The position numbers were made by a program, and so were the translations under genes. A stretch of DNA of 64,000 bases from Tetradesmus obliquus (taxonomy: Eukaryota; Chlorophyta; Chlorophyceae; Sphaeropleales; Scenedesmaceae), in the NCBI GenBank assembly GCA_030272155.1, contig CP126195.1, positions 3,889,001-3,953,000 on the forward strand, in the 5' to 3' direction. The notes beneath the pieces are model-generated. The model worked only from the letters and a program-made list of their open reading frames with translations, was not told the DNA's origin and searched no databases. Of this stretch, positions 46,345 to 58,761 are shown piece by piece (position 1 is the first letter of the stretch; the number at the start of each line of letters is the position of its first letter).

Positions 46345-47998
46345 GTTCTTTGTGATTTAGCAAACCCAATCATTGATGCGTGTTGTGATGGGCTGCATCA
46401 GAGACGACTGCCATTGCATCATTTAGTTGGCAACTCAAAGTGTGTGGGTAAACGCGCATGCAGCGAGGGTGTGGCAGCTACATGCAGAGTCATGCATGAG
46501 CTGCTAGCAGACATATTGTTTGCAGTATTGCTGTGCATGTGCATTATGCAGGGCAACAACTCAATGCCTTTCAAACCCAACCCTTGTTGCACAACATCAC
46601 ACAGCACCTACTGCTGTTGTGAGTATGGGGGAATCGTGTCACTTGTGCTGCTGAGAATGCAGCAGCTGGCATCACTAGGCACCTGCAGCTTGCCAGGCAG
46701 TTTTGTCATACTATCAGTCAGTTGATCAGGACAGATGTGAGTCAGAACAGATGTGTTGCCAGTGGAATGCGAGACAAAGTAGGTGCCTGCATGCAGGAAG
46801 GAGGTGCACACCATGTGTGCGCACACCTTGCAGGTTTTATTGAGAGCATTGCATTTCTTGAACTAGCCCAACCACACAGCAGAGTATCTGCTAGCTGCGT
46901 GTCTGCTGCAAAGGTGCAGCAGCATTGCACACAGCACTGCAACCAATACAGCTGCACACCAATTTAGACAGTCCATGTGTGCACCTTGGACGTTGGCCTG
47001 CTATAGTTGCTGTTGGCGCTGGCAGCAGCATATGCCAGCATCTGTACTCAGCTGGGTAGTATACACGGACTGCAGCATTGTTTTCTGCACGCTTTTGAGA
47101 TGTGGTGCATGTGCTGCTGCACAATGCCCAGCACAGGCAGTGTGCCTGTCTGCACGCACCACGTGCACCTTGACGCAGTTCAGTAGCTGGGTTTAGAGAG
47201 TGCAGTAAGCCCTGGTGGATACCCACATGCCTGGCGCTTCTGTTGCAGACACCTATTGATTTGTTTGTGTGGTGTGCTTTGGCAATGGATGTAAAGATGG
47301 ACAGTCTAGCATGAAAAATGCACAGCTGCGCACCTTCAAGCATTGCTTGTCCAGGAGACCTCCCGCCCAAGGTCCCCCGGCGCTCCAAGTGGGCTGTCCA
47401 CGCAGGCACTGCTGTCCAGCATCATAGCATCATGCGAAGGTCTCACCTGTAGGCACAGAGAAGGTTACAGGGCAGGGTCGTTAGGGGTCCATGGGCGGGA
47501 CCACCTGTGACCCCTGCCCCCGGCCTTCAAGTAGTCCTGAGTAGACCGCGGTGTAGGTTCCAGTCATGACACTTGCGGGGAGATCGCAAGAGCAGCAGAA
47601 AATAAAGCATTAGGCATTGATAGATAATGTGCATGGGGGTCACTGCATGCAAGTAGCAGTGACCATACATAGATTGCAATCACAGTAGATGGTCACCATG
47701 TCCCTGCAAGGTCTGAAACGGGCACACAGACACTGGTGCTCCCCATGACAGACAATTCATATGCACATTGGAACCATTGCGCACGTATATCCATGTCAGA
47801 AGACCGTGTAGGGTGCAGTGGCACCACCACAGCAGTGGGAATCGCTGTTGACAACAATATGCATAGCAAGATGGTGTAGTACCTCGCCATGTATGTCCAG
47901 GCGCGTCTCAGCGCAGTGCAGAGATGCCGAAGAACGCAATGCAGCTGTGGGAAATGACCACAAGCAACACCTTGTACAAAGACGTTGGCCGTGGGCTG

Positions 47999-48077
<79 letters not shown>

Positions 48078-49298
48078 TCTGCATAGTTCCCTCACCTCCC
48101 TCGCAGCGCGTTGAACGCATTCATAATTAAATGTCTGGTGATCGGCTGTGCTGACTGCATCTACATGTGCGGCGGCAGCATGCTCCCTTTCTACTCCAAT
48201 GTAACCCAGAGAGTTGTCAACTCAATGTAACCCTAAGTATCCTGCTGATGCTGTGTACGGTAGCCTGGTGTGTGGCAATATGCCTGCCTGCCTCAGCCCA
48301 TCAAGCCATCGTCAGAAACAGCAACAGTTGCAGATGTTGCTGCAGAGTATACCTAGCTACAGAGTGAACCTAAAGCTCAGTGCCCAGCAGGCCAGCCTAG
48401 AAGTTCAAATACAGAAAGCTTCAATCACAGCTGACGTGTTTCGCGAGGTGGTACCGCTCAGCTCGGTCACTGGCTAGGCGGTGCGGCCTGGCTGCAGATA
48501 CGCCCCGGCGTAAAGCTGGCGGCTGCAAGCCTCAGGCACAGCTGTGTAGCGGCAAGATCTGGTTGAATGTAACGTAGCAGTGCTGCTGCCACAAGTGTGT
48601 TCTGTACAGAACATACAGAACCACTAGCCCGGCGCTGGAGCCTGCCAGCTGCAGCTGTAGTACAGCTGCTGTACAAATGTACCACTGGCAACTGCTGCTG
48701 CAGAAGCCGATGCTACTTCGGCACTTTGAAGAAATGTAAATCAAATCTTTTTTGGGAACGCAATTCCGCTATGTCCTTATTTTTTCTGCCAGATGCTGAT
48801 GACGAGCATGCATGTTGACGCACGCAGAGTTGGCGCCGAAGCACGGCAGGCGCAGCTGTAGCTGCAGCTGTAAGTTTACTGCAGGTGATCAAAACATACA
48901 TTCCTTGCATACACTTTTTTCTAGGCCGTTACAGTTATGCGATAGCTTCCCCATTGGTGAATTGTATGAAGCATTTCGCAACGGCCGCTTTGACAGTTGA
49001 TCGGAACCATGTACTGTCTTCACAACACAGCAGCACCTAGATTATTACAGCCACTTTTGTTTTGTAACACCTCCAGTTACATATCAGAGCAGACGTATTT
49101 GAAAGTGGTCACAAGAGAACTGGTGCGCATCTCAAGTGGGTTGAGGCGGGGCAGCCCATCGCGAGCGGAACCTGGTGAAATCAGAGTTTGCAGGTATCTT
49201 GGAATGACTTGAGCACGGAACTGTGTACATTGGCAATACCATGGCAGCATACGACCAACTCAACCGTCGCGTTGACTCGGTGCATGCATGCAGGAGAC
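46345..49298. other. Intergenic between collagen-like genes
   Basis: No gene supported in 2.9 kb. CTTGCCAGGCAGTTTTGTCA at about 46689 resembles CTTGCCAGGAAGTTTTGTCA at about 51527, each roughly 340-355 bp after the respective stop, so the gene duplication included the 3' flank. ORFs here lack splice continuity. Confidence 0.45.
48001..48075. repeat. Long (CTG)n tract
   Basis: About 24 CTG triplets interrupted once by TTCCG, in intergenic DNA between the collagen-like genes. Confidence 0.95.
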
Positions 49299-49429
49299 AT
49301 GGCTGCAACAAGATTGATCGTCGTTTGCATCGCTATCCTGTCACTGCAGCAGCATGTTTGCGCACAGGGCCCGAGGAGAGGGCGTCGTGGGCCAAGGTGA
49401 GCACTGCTTCCAGCAGTGGCGCTGCTGGC

Positions 49430-49469
<40 letters not shown>

Positions 49470-51175
49470 TACAACCATGCGGCGCCGCGTCAGCACAAGG
49501 AACCAGTGCAGCGTAAGATTTTTTTGGCACATCTCATATCATGCTTCAAAATGGAGTGAACTGCATCACTGGAATGCAGCATCTGAACATCAGAAATGCT
49601 GCAGCCACAGCGGTACATGACGTCAAGCCAGTGAATGTCAGCTCAACAGAACAGCATGCAACAACCTGGAACCGCACAGCGGCCTAATATTTGAAACTGC
49701 TGAAGCCAAGACGTTGCAGCCAGCAATTAGATTCCACCTGACAGTGCTGAGATGCCAACGCTGCTGCTGCTGCCGCCGCTGCTCGCTGCCACTGCTGCGG
49801 ACTCGCGTGCCTGCAGGGGACCCCGTGGCTTCCAAGTAAGTGCAGCTTGCTCGCTCTTCTTTTTTTTCTTGCTCATAAGCCCCCGCCTGATTGCGGATTG
49901 CATGCACGTCACACTGTTGTTCAAGCATTCAGTAAAATTGCTTGTGCACTGCAGCTCAGTCTATATGTTGCACGTCCATCCAAGAAGGCCGCCTTAGTGT
50001 TGCAACACTGTTGTGTGACGCCTTTTTGACAGCCTCTTCTGCTGTTGTGTCTTGCCAACCACAGGGATCAGCAGGGCCCCCGGTAAGGTTGAAGACAGCT
50101 GTGCTTCATGCTGTCTCAGCGGCAGACACAAGCCAGTTCGCAGAGATGCATCTGCTGTGCATGCAAGAACCCAGCACGGCAGCAGCGCGGCATTGGCATT
50201 TGATTAGCTTCAAAGCGTCTTAGCCAGGCATGCTGCATTGTATCATCTGCCTTCTAGCTGCTGCGGATGTCAATGATGGTGGCGGCTGCAATGTGTGTCC
50301 CAATGCAAGTCCTTCGCTGACGAACACTCTCATGTGCCGCTGTGCTACTTCTGCCTGCTATACATTGATGGTGTATTACTGCAGGGCCCTCGCGGTGAGT
50401 GCCTGCGCAGAAGTTGCAGTCTATAATGATAAAATGGGCCCAGCAGCTGCATGCTTGCTGATTGCACGTGTCACTTTGCGCTGGGCTGGGTAATATGCTG
50501 CTGGTTGGGGTGTGTGCATGTTGCTGGTTCTGCATAAAAAGCTTTGATGTGTGCGCGTCATATGTTTGAGCGTTGTATGCGCAGATGAGCATTAGCACCC
50601 GTCCACCCTATACATTGCTTAGGCCAACAACATCGCTGCTGCTACTGCTGTGCACTGCAGGCGCTGCTGCCCAGCCCAACTCCTGGTCTGCTGTGACCAT
50701 CCTCCAAGAGAACACCACCATCTCAGCTGCCAACGCAGCCACCTCCAGCTTTGTGTTCACTGCCGGCTCATGCGCCAACACCCAGAAGACAGCCACCCTC
50801 GGAGGCACTGCCACTGTGCAGTGCTTCAAGCCAGGGGGCCTGCCAGACTGGCTCCTGACTGCAAAGTGGCTGTCCCTCAGCATCCACAACACAGTCGTGC
50901 CTGGAGATGCACCTGCTTGCGACCTTGTGCCTGGTGCTGTGAACACGTCTGCAGCTTCAGTCCCTGCTGTTGATGGAGCTTCTAGTGTAAGCGTTGCCCT
51001 GCCAAAAACAACGTGCCCGTTCTATGCACGCTACGTGTATGGCGGCAATCTGGCGGCTGAAATTGGCGCCAGCAGGTGTGTGTTTAGTGCGTCACTGTAC
51101 TGTGTGAAGCCTGATGCTGCTGCAAGTGGCGTCACTGGCAGGAGCTTGGTTGTTGGCACTGCTGCCAGCCTTTGA
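49299..51175 (+). CDS. Secreted collagen-like protein B
   Basis: Exons 49299-49396 (98 nt), 49817-49835 (19 nt), 50065-50082 (18 nt), 50385-50394 (10 nt) and 50661-51175 (TGA) join in phase 2, 0, 0, 1 to 219 residues. A signal peptide (LIVVCIAILSLQQHVCAQ) leads to a Gly-X-Y stalk (GPRGPRGFQGSAGPPGPRG). The C-terminal domain is about 60-70% identical to gene A by eye, including SFVFTAGSCANTQKTATLGG and SIHNT-V-PGDAPACD, with a longer Ser/Val-rich loop after the ACD cysteine. First and second exons are exactly as long as in A. Exons 3 and 4 together equal A's 28-nt exon 3. Function inferred as for gene A. Confidence 0.78.
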
Positions 51176-53340
51176 GAAGTGAGGCAAATTGTGTGACGAC
51201 ACGAGGAGGCGGTACTAACGCTACTAGCCCATTGAACGCAACATTCAGCACTGCATGCTGTGGCATGCATGCTCGGTCTTCAGCATTGTGTAGGTGTTTG
51301 CGCCCACTTCATGTGCATTTGCATGAAGCAGGAGGCTTGATAGTTATACCCAACTGGCTTTTACGTTGAGCACTGCAACCCAATCATGTTGCTGCGTGCC
51401 ATGATGGCATGGCATGGCTACTACTAAGGAACAGGTATAACTGTTGGACAGCGAGGAACCTTGATCTTATTGTAAGTCTGTTCAGCTGCTGCAAAGCAGT
51501 CCCTAGCAAACTCGGACACAGTCCACTTGCCAGGAAGTTTTGTCACGTGCACACATGTCATTGAGTATCTATTAGTGCTGCATTTTGTTGACATTGGGTA
51601 TCCAACTGCTGTGGTGTTGGGATTGAGGGGTTGCATCGGCTATGGTGTTGGGGGCATCGCTGCTAGCAGCATGCCATCTGTGTCCAAGCCAATAGCTACG
51701 CTACTGTAGAAGCCAGCCGTGCATGTTGTTGATAGGTCTGAATATGTGTGAACCAATCAACGGCAGGGGCTTGAAACCCAACCGGCGGGAATGTGCAATG
51801 TTGGTGGTGATTGTGGGTGTGGCTGCCATGCACGCAGACTTCAGCAGCAACAGTCTGCAGCATACTGCTGGATACATCACCTGGGCCTGGCTGAGGTCAC
51901 AGCTTTGTGTGAAGAGGTGCGGGAAGTTCACTTTGTCAAAGCACAGCTTTCCAACGCAGACTTGCTTCCTGGCCTGGTGCTGCAGGCATTACATGCGTAG
52001 TAAGTGTGCACACAGCGCCCAGCTGTCAAACAGCAGTTGTATATGGTGTGTGCGTTGAATGGTGCTTGGGTGTTGGGCATAATTGTTCGTGGATGACAGA
52101 CACCTTGCTGCGGCTGCCGTATCAATCCCACAGTAATACTTCTGCTCCATCAACCCTAGAAGTAATGTCAATTTGTAACTTGTGCACAAACTTTTGTATA
52201 CTACATTTCAGTGGAAGTAGCAGTGGTACGAAGCAGAATCATGTTCCACAGCACCTGTGCCACATGTCACCACAATATACCATCAGTCGTTGCCGCACCA
52301 ATCTTCATCATCACGACTGGTCAACAGCGGCTGTCGTGGCAGCTGGGTGTCAAACATGATAATCCGCCACTTCTGCGCGTATGCCACCACCCGCAGCTGC
52401 TACGACATTCCAATGCCAACAGTCACCGTACTCTTCACCCGGGCTGCAGATGTATTCCACTCCATTTCCAAGCTTTTTCCTCCGCATTCACAGCACTCAA
52501 ACCATGCCACATGTTTGCAGCAGCCATGCCACATGTTTGCAGCAGATGCGTGCAGCAACTGGCAACGCAACAAAGCAGCATGCCACACATGTTTCAATCC
52601 TGAAACACCTCGGCCAGTAAAGCCTCCATAGTAATGTATACTACAAGGTTCCGCCATGTCACCTGGCCATGGTGCCATACATGATGACCCCGCCTACTCA
52701 ACAGATGACTGCACTGTTCACTGTCACTAATACGAAGCCACAGTTCACTCCCAGCCACGGCATACCACCTTTCTTGACAGTCTTTTGCAGAAAAGCCTAC
52801 TTGAAGCAATCCAACTGGCACAGTTCCAATCGTACAACAACTCACAGTGCAGGAAAGAACTCAAGAACAGGTTTGCAATCGCACCAAACTAGAGCATTCA
52901 ACAGCACTAGCTGTTGGGACAGCCTGCAAGTACTGCCTAACACCAGGCACATGCGTACTTCTCACGAAAAGGCGCACTTTCATTTGTAGCAGACTGTGTT
53001 TGATACCACCACCACGATCGAATATGCTGCAATCAAGACCAAGTATGAACGCAACCATATCCACCACACCCTTGCCGCACGCATCCCATCATACACTAAC
53101 ATGCAGCACCAACCTTTTGACGCCTGTTCCATGCCCAACGCTGCTGACAAGCACGCCTGCTGCGGACGCGTACTTCACTGCCACTGCATACCCTCTCCTT
53201 CAACAATCAGCCAGGGCAACTTCAGACGTGCACGCAGTCTGCCAGTCACACATCCAGAGTACATGACGACCCTGCCACCCCTCACTGCCTCACAGCATGC
53301 CACAAACCACCCCATCCAGCGCCTGTCAATTTCACTTCCT
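51176..53340. other. Convergent 3' flanks, no supported gene
   Basis: 2.2 kb between collagen-like gene B and BKT. Only short unsupported ORFs are present. The B-gene 3' flank similarity to gene A lies near 51527. Confidence 0.4.
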
Positions 53341-55880
53341 TCAATCGTCCAGCGTACCCATCGCCTCATACCTGATGCGCCTGGCGCGCGGCAGGTCCCA
53401 CCAGGGCGCAAACGGCCAGCGGTGGTGCTCCCAGTGCTGCGGCAGCAGTACAAGCAGGGCACAGGGCAGATCAGGGCAAGCGGACAGCAAAAGAATTGAT
53501 TGGATTTGGTTCAGCCAGCGTCTTTCGGCACAGCCACTCCCACCACTCTTTGGTGCTGTTCGGCCATGTTCTGCAGCATACCCGTTGTCCGGCGGACTCT
53601 AACCTTGCCCGCCACTGCTGCGGCAGCTGTGCTCACCATGTCAAAGCAGTAGCAGCGCAGGAAGCTCAGCGCAGTGGGAGCCCTCGCAGACCTCGCCTTG
53701 GCCCATGCCATGACCTCATTGGGCCCGTTGCGCGGCTTGTGCGGCAGATACGTGCCAAAGTAGAACAGCCGCACCGCAGACACAAGGCCTGCGCCAGCCC
53801 AAAACAGCACCATGTTCTGGATGGGCCCTCCAAAGGCCCACAGGAAGATGACTGTGCCCTGCAGCTTCACGAATTGAGGGATGCTGATGTAGCCTTTCAT
53901 GAAGTGGGTGAACCACGGCAGCAGGCCTGGATCGCCTGCAGCAGTGGAGCAGCAGTAGCAGCAGCAGATGCACTGATAACAAGACTTGCAGGAGGATCAC
54001 AAGAGCTCTGGCGGCAGCACCACGGCTATTGCTGGCAATGACATCACAGCTGCAGCTGCAAGTCATAGCAGTAAAATACAGCCATCACTGCAGCCAAATG
54101 CCTGTCAACCACTACTAGTGTAGTACATTCTGCAGATAAAATGCCAAGCTGTTGTTACAGGCTAGCTGCTGCTGCTGCATACTGCTACAATACAGTGCCA
54201 CGCACCCTTGTGAAAGTCTGGGTCTGCGTGCGGCTCCCCGCACTGGTTGTGGTGCTCCCAGTGCTTGTCCCACATCAGCCTGATGGCAGCAACAGCCGCA
54301 GCAGCAGCAGCATCAGCAGCATGAAAAAGGCTTGGGTGAGCGCATTGCGCATTGCCGCATAAAGGCACGTGCTGACCATGGTGCTATCCATCATTGTCTG
54401 CAAGCCAAGGTGTCTGCGACGCTTGCGCCACAATCAGCTGGTGTGCATTTGCACGCAGAGTCGGTGCAACGGCGGAGCTCGATTAGGCAGTTGCATCACC
54501 CTAGCTTGATAGCAGCAGCAGCAGCAGCAGCAGCAGCAGTGTTTTGCTGCATCCCACCTGTAGTCGAACCAGGCGTACAGGCTGACACACAGCGCCCCCA
54601 GCACATCATTGAGGAACCTGCAGGATGGCAGCAGCAGCGACAGCAGCAGCAGTGTCAGCAGCAACGTTGCTGCAGGGGCTGTGCAGACGCAATGGGCATC
54701 CAGCTCCCGACCAAAACTACACAACACCACACACCACCATACAACACAGGCATCCCAGAGTATGTTATCAAACACCAGAGCAAAACCTGCACTGCTGGCA
54801 GAATGTGCTAGCTGCACAGCCTGCCATAAGCCACGCTGCCAGTGGCACACCTGTTGTTGGGGGTGACAGCGCCGTGCATTGAGTCGTCTGCAGCAGCAAC
54901 ACCATCATACAGTGCAGCACAAATGTTGAATTGGCCATTTTCAGCACATGTCCGTAACTGCAGCTGCTGCATCGGCCATACCAAGGGACGCTGAGGCCAT
55001 GCACACTGGCTCCAGAACGCTGCATGCTGCCTCACAGTGCATTACAAAACACATTGCTGCACTTCCCGCTGTGCAGTGCTCCAACAGCATGCATTGGCAC
55101 TAGATCAAATGCATGTCCACAACCAGTGCAGCTGATGCAGCAGCTAAGCATCAGCTAACACAGCAGCACTCACGTGTGGAGATGAACAGCCGCGTGCTGG
55201 GGAACTATATGCTGGCAAGCCTCAGCAGCATGCATTGGCGGTGAAACATGACCCCACACACCTAGGTGGCGCGCCTGCCAGCAGCACTCACGTGTGGTGA
55301 TGAAGAGCCCGGTGCTCAGGAACTCCATGCTGGCAAACGTCAGCAGACCATCCAGCACATGCCCGATGCTTGCAGGAGCGCCCAGGTCATACTCAAACAC
55401 GCCATGCCTGAACACTAGCGCCCAGCAGGTGAGCAGCCCCAGTGCTGCTGCAAGTCCTGGAAGGTCAGATTTGGGAGGCGTGTAGGCCAGGGCTATGTCC
55501 TTCCTGCTGCTGTAGTAGCTGCCGTCGTCGTAGATGCTCATCTCGTCTGGGGCCTGGTACTGCTCCAGCCAGCCCTGCAGCTCTGCAGGAGGGTTTGAAA
55601 GGAGGCTCGACAGCTCCTGTGCACTGTCAGGCTGGGAGGCTTTGCTGCTGCTGGCGGACTGTTGCTGCAGCTGCTCGGGTGGGGCTGGGACTTTGACCTT
55701 GCGGGTGGCTGAGAGTGCAGTGGAATTGAGGAAGGAGCGCCTGGAGGCTGCGTGCCTGCTGTTGAGCAGCATTGGAGCTGGCTGGTGGCGAGCAGCAGTG
55801 CTGGCACCAGTTACGGCGTTGCCCGGCGCATGTGGCCGCAACATAGTGGCGTTGGGTACTACTGCTACTGAGGTGCGCAT
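53341..55880 (-). CDS. BKT: Beta-carotene ketolase (carotenoid 4,4'-ketolase)
   Basis: Exons 55880-55292, 54887-54851, 54617-54558, 54279-54206, 53935-53637 and 53436-53341 (TGA) join in phase 1, 2, 2, 1, 0 to 384 residues. The N-terminal 90 or so residues are Ser/Ala/Arg-rich, a likely chloroplast transit peptide. The rest follows algal BKT/CrtW closely: YTPPKSDLPG, FASMEFLSTGLFITTHDSMHG, RFLNDVLGALCVSLYAWFDY, KHWEHHNQCGEPHADPDFHKG, RLFYFGTYLPHKP and HWEHHRWPFAPWWDLP. The three His boxes of a membrane di-iron desaturase-like oxygenase are complete at residues 197-201, 235-239 and 354-358. The enzyme adds keto groups at C4/C4' of beta-ionone rings, making canthaxanthin and, with the hydroxylase, astaxanthin. 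Duplicated exon 1 end in intron 1. Confidence 0.95.
55165..55352 (-). repeat. Duplicated BKT exon 1 end with donor
   Basis: The last 60 or so nt of BKT exon 1 plus its C|GTGAGTG donor (55285-55350) are copied at 55165-55232, offset about 119 bp into intron 1. CACTCACGTGTGG (+ strand) is identical in both; the copy diverges in the coding part (for example AACTATATGCTGG versus AACTCCATGCTGG). Confidence 0.9.
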
Positions 55881-58761
55881 CTATGTCTATCTCGCTGTCC
55901 GGTAGGCAATCAAAGCCACGATTCCCGCTCAAGGACAGGCGCGGGTCGATACGATGGACGGGAGCAGCCATAGCGGGAACTCGATTGCGTTGAGCTGGTT
56001 GTATATAGCCGCAGGAACGAGGTCCGGGCCACACGAGTGGCGATGACCAGAGTGACGTCAAGTGACAGTGCAGCCAGTGGTTACCATGGCCAAGATTTCT
56101 GATCGCCATGCGAATACGGCGAGTAAACACAAGTGAATCGAAACAATAAACCAAAAAATGTGGTGTCATAGAATGCAACCCAAGAATGAACATGTTGCTC
56201 GACCCGGCAGGCTTGTCAGGCAAGCACCAGCACGTGCTGAGCGGTGACAGGGTTGTGCAGGAGCAGGCACAAGACACCAAGCAGTTCCTGCACACTGTGC
56301 GCCACACATGTACGTGTCGAATGAGAATGAATGCATGCAATGCAGCACAGCCCCAGACACCAGGTGACCTTTGGAACCAGCAGGATATCCGAAGCAACAT
56401 GCAAAGGCAAAACTCCCAGTAACTTCTCTACACGCAGAAGGTGCAGACGGCAGCATACAGAAGCAACAGATTGTAGCATTCCAGCATTTGAGCAAAGCTC
56501 CACGACCATACGGAGCAGCCGCTTGCTGTGCGCAACAGCTGTAGTTTCAGCAGCTGCTGCACCTGCAGCTTTGAACAGCCCCCCACATAACAGCCCGCTA
56601 ACATGTACCAGTGTGTAAGCAGACTCTTCCAAAACAACTGCCGCCATAAACACAGCCAACACAGCAGCAGCAGGTGCAGCTGTAGTTGGGAAGGGGCCAT
56701 GTTCAACACAACATGGCTAGGCCAGGCCATGGTGTGCATGCGCATTGCACCTGTTTCCACTGTTCCCGCGGCCTTGCAAGCAAACATAAAGCTCGACAGG
56801 GCCGCTGACCCGCTGACTTCAGCACATCCGATACACAAAGTGCACGAGCCGCTTGGTCATACAAGTGATGTGTGACACAGCTACGCCAATGACAAAAGCC
56901 AGTCGCTACACAAAGTGTCCCTTGCAGCACCCTTCCTACAAGAGCACCACAGAGGGACACGCTAATCAAACACGCCAACGCTTATATGCCTAGGATGCCT
57001 ACAGCAACTCAGCAGACAACATGAGATGCACATGCACGCTTATCCACAAAGTGCACGAAATGGTGCGCCGCAGCTGCTGACGGCGTGCGCACCAACAAGC
57101 AAGCTAACACTGTGATGCTCCTACTGCTGTCTGGGCTATGTACTCCAGAAGCCTTTTCAACTGCACCAGCGCTGCAGACGGGTTCATAAATGGCCTACCT
57201 ACCGAGATCTTCAGCACATGGTCACGCACCAAGCGCAGTCCGCCCTAGCTACTGAAGTGAAGCAACCAACAAAAGCTGGCCAGTAGCTGTGCAAGTCCCT
57301 GGCCAGCACTACAAGGCAACAAACAAAGTGGTACAGCGCTGACATCCGCAGACACACGCACAAGCCAGCCAGCTGCAGCACACGCAACTGGCACTGACAT
57401 TGTCAGCAGCTTGGCACGCTGACACTCCGATACATAGATAATGAAACAGCCTGCACACACGCCGTGCGAACCTGCGGCAACAACACACGTACCATGAAAG
57501 TAATGGTAGGACCGCAGAGATGCCATATGGCAGCAATGGGGATGACAGGCACTCGCGTAACTGCCGTTGTGCACGGCAGCACCCTCTCATCCACACATAC
57601 ACGGCATGCACGGCCCAGTGCCACAACCAGCGCTGGACCCAGAGACGTAAAGGAATACACGGGTGTACACAGATGATGCACAGAGCCTCCTGTTGATCGC
57701 AGCACTTGTCAGCCGCACAGGCAATGCATGCAGTGCGCGTCGTCAAAGAATGTGTATGTGTTGTTGATGTGGGAGGGACATCGCTGGCCCATCCTGGAAG
57801 CATTGCTGCAGCCATCTCAACATGTTGTAAGAAGTGTGGGAGGAGTAAGTTGCGTGCCTAGCTGCCACACAGGTGGCAGCGGCAGCACAAACCGCCCCTT
57901 CCGCATGCACACGCGCCCGCCAGGCAACATGCACACAAGTCGTCAAGAGTCCCCACAGCACAGCACATCACACAAGTAAAGGTAAGTCTGGCACACACAC
58001 GCACACGGCGACAAAGCCCGGTGTTTGCGTTTGCACCATGAGTGCCCCAGGTTTTGAAGTGCCGCTGGCGGCTCAGCGTGTTATGTTAACGTGCAGCGGC
58101 GATGCCGTGACACACAGTGTAGCAGTGCAGCCTTCAAACCCACCCCTGAACACCCACAGGCACGACTCTACACAAGACATCCACACGCAGCCACTGCCAC
58201 TATTTGCAAACAGCCTGGCTCGCCCACATATGCACATGCAGAAGGGAGACGCGAGCAGCAGACCCAGGCGTTTGGCAGCAGCAACAGCAGGAAACAACAG
58301 AACCAGAGAGCCAAAATCACGCGCGGCAGCGCCCTTTTGTGCAGCTACAGGCACGGCAGTCGGACGGGTACATGCTACCAAGCAGCAAGCTAGCTAGCTA
58401 TACAGCAGCCACGCAAGCCGGCGCCCTAGCACGTATGAACACCTGGCGCAACAGCACCGAACTTCAGCTGCCAAACCAATATTGACGTCTGCCGAAACAA
58501 AACGGTCCTGTTGATCAGAACATTCACCACATCCAGGCGCGGGCGGTGCACTGGAAGAGCAGCTAGCTACCGCTGTCGCACACCTGCACAGATCTGCCTG
58601 TTTCCTCCTGACGCTCTACCGCTTCAAGCTGTCTGTGAAGCTGTCTGTGCCTGCTGGCACGCACTCTACCCAGTTGTGTTGTCCGTGCCTGCTAGCTGTC
58701 CCCTGTCACTGTATCGCTACAGCTACCCCAACACCCAACATCACACTCGTCATAGCTGAAA
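55881..58761. other. Intergenic between BKT and cyclin
   Basis: 2.9 kb containing the BKT promoter and 5' UTR and the cyclin 3' flank. No ORF here shows a domain or a consistent splice path. Confidence 0.45.

Noticed and set aside
46891..47409. 172-codon minus-strand ORF
   Set aside because: Cys/His/Ala-rich random-looking translation; the short G-x-x-like bit near 47370 does not extend into a collagen-like repeat.
47480..47580. tRNA-like stretch with GGTTCCAGTC
   Set aside because: No matching acceptor, D or anticodon stems could be paired around it.
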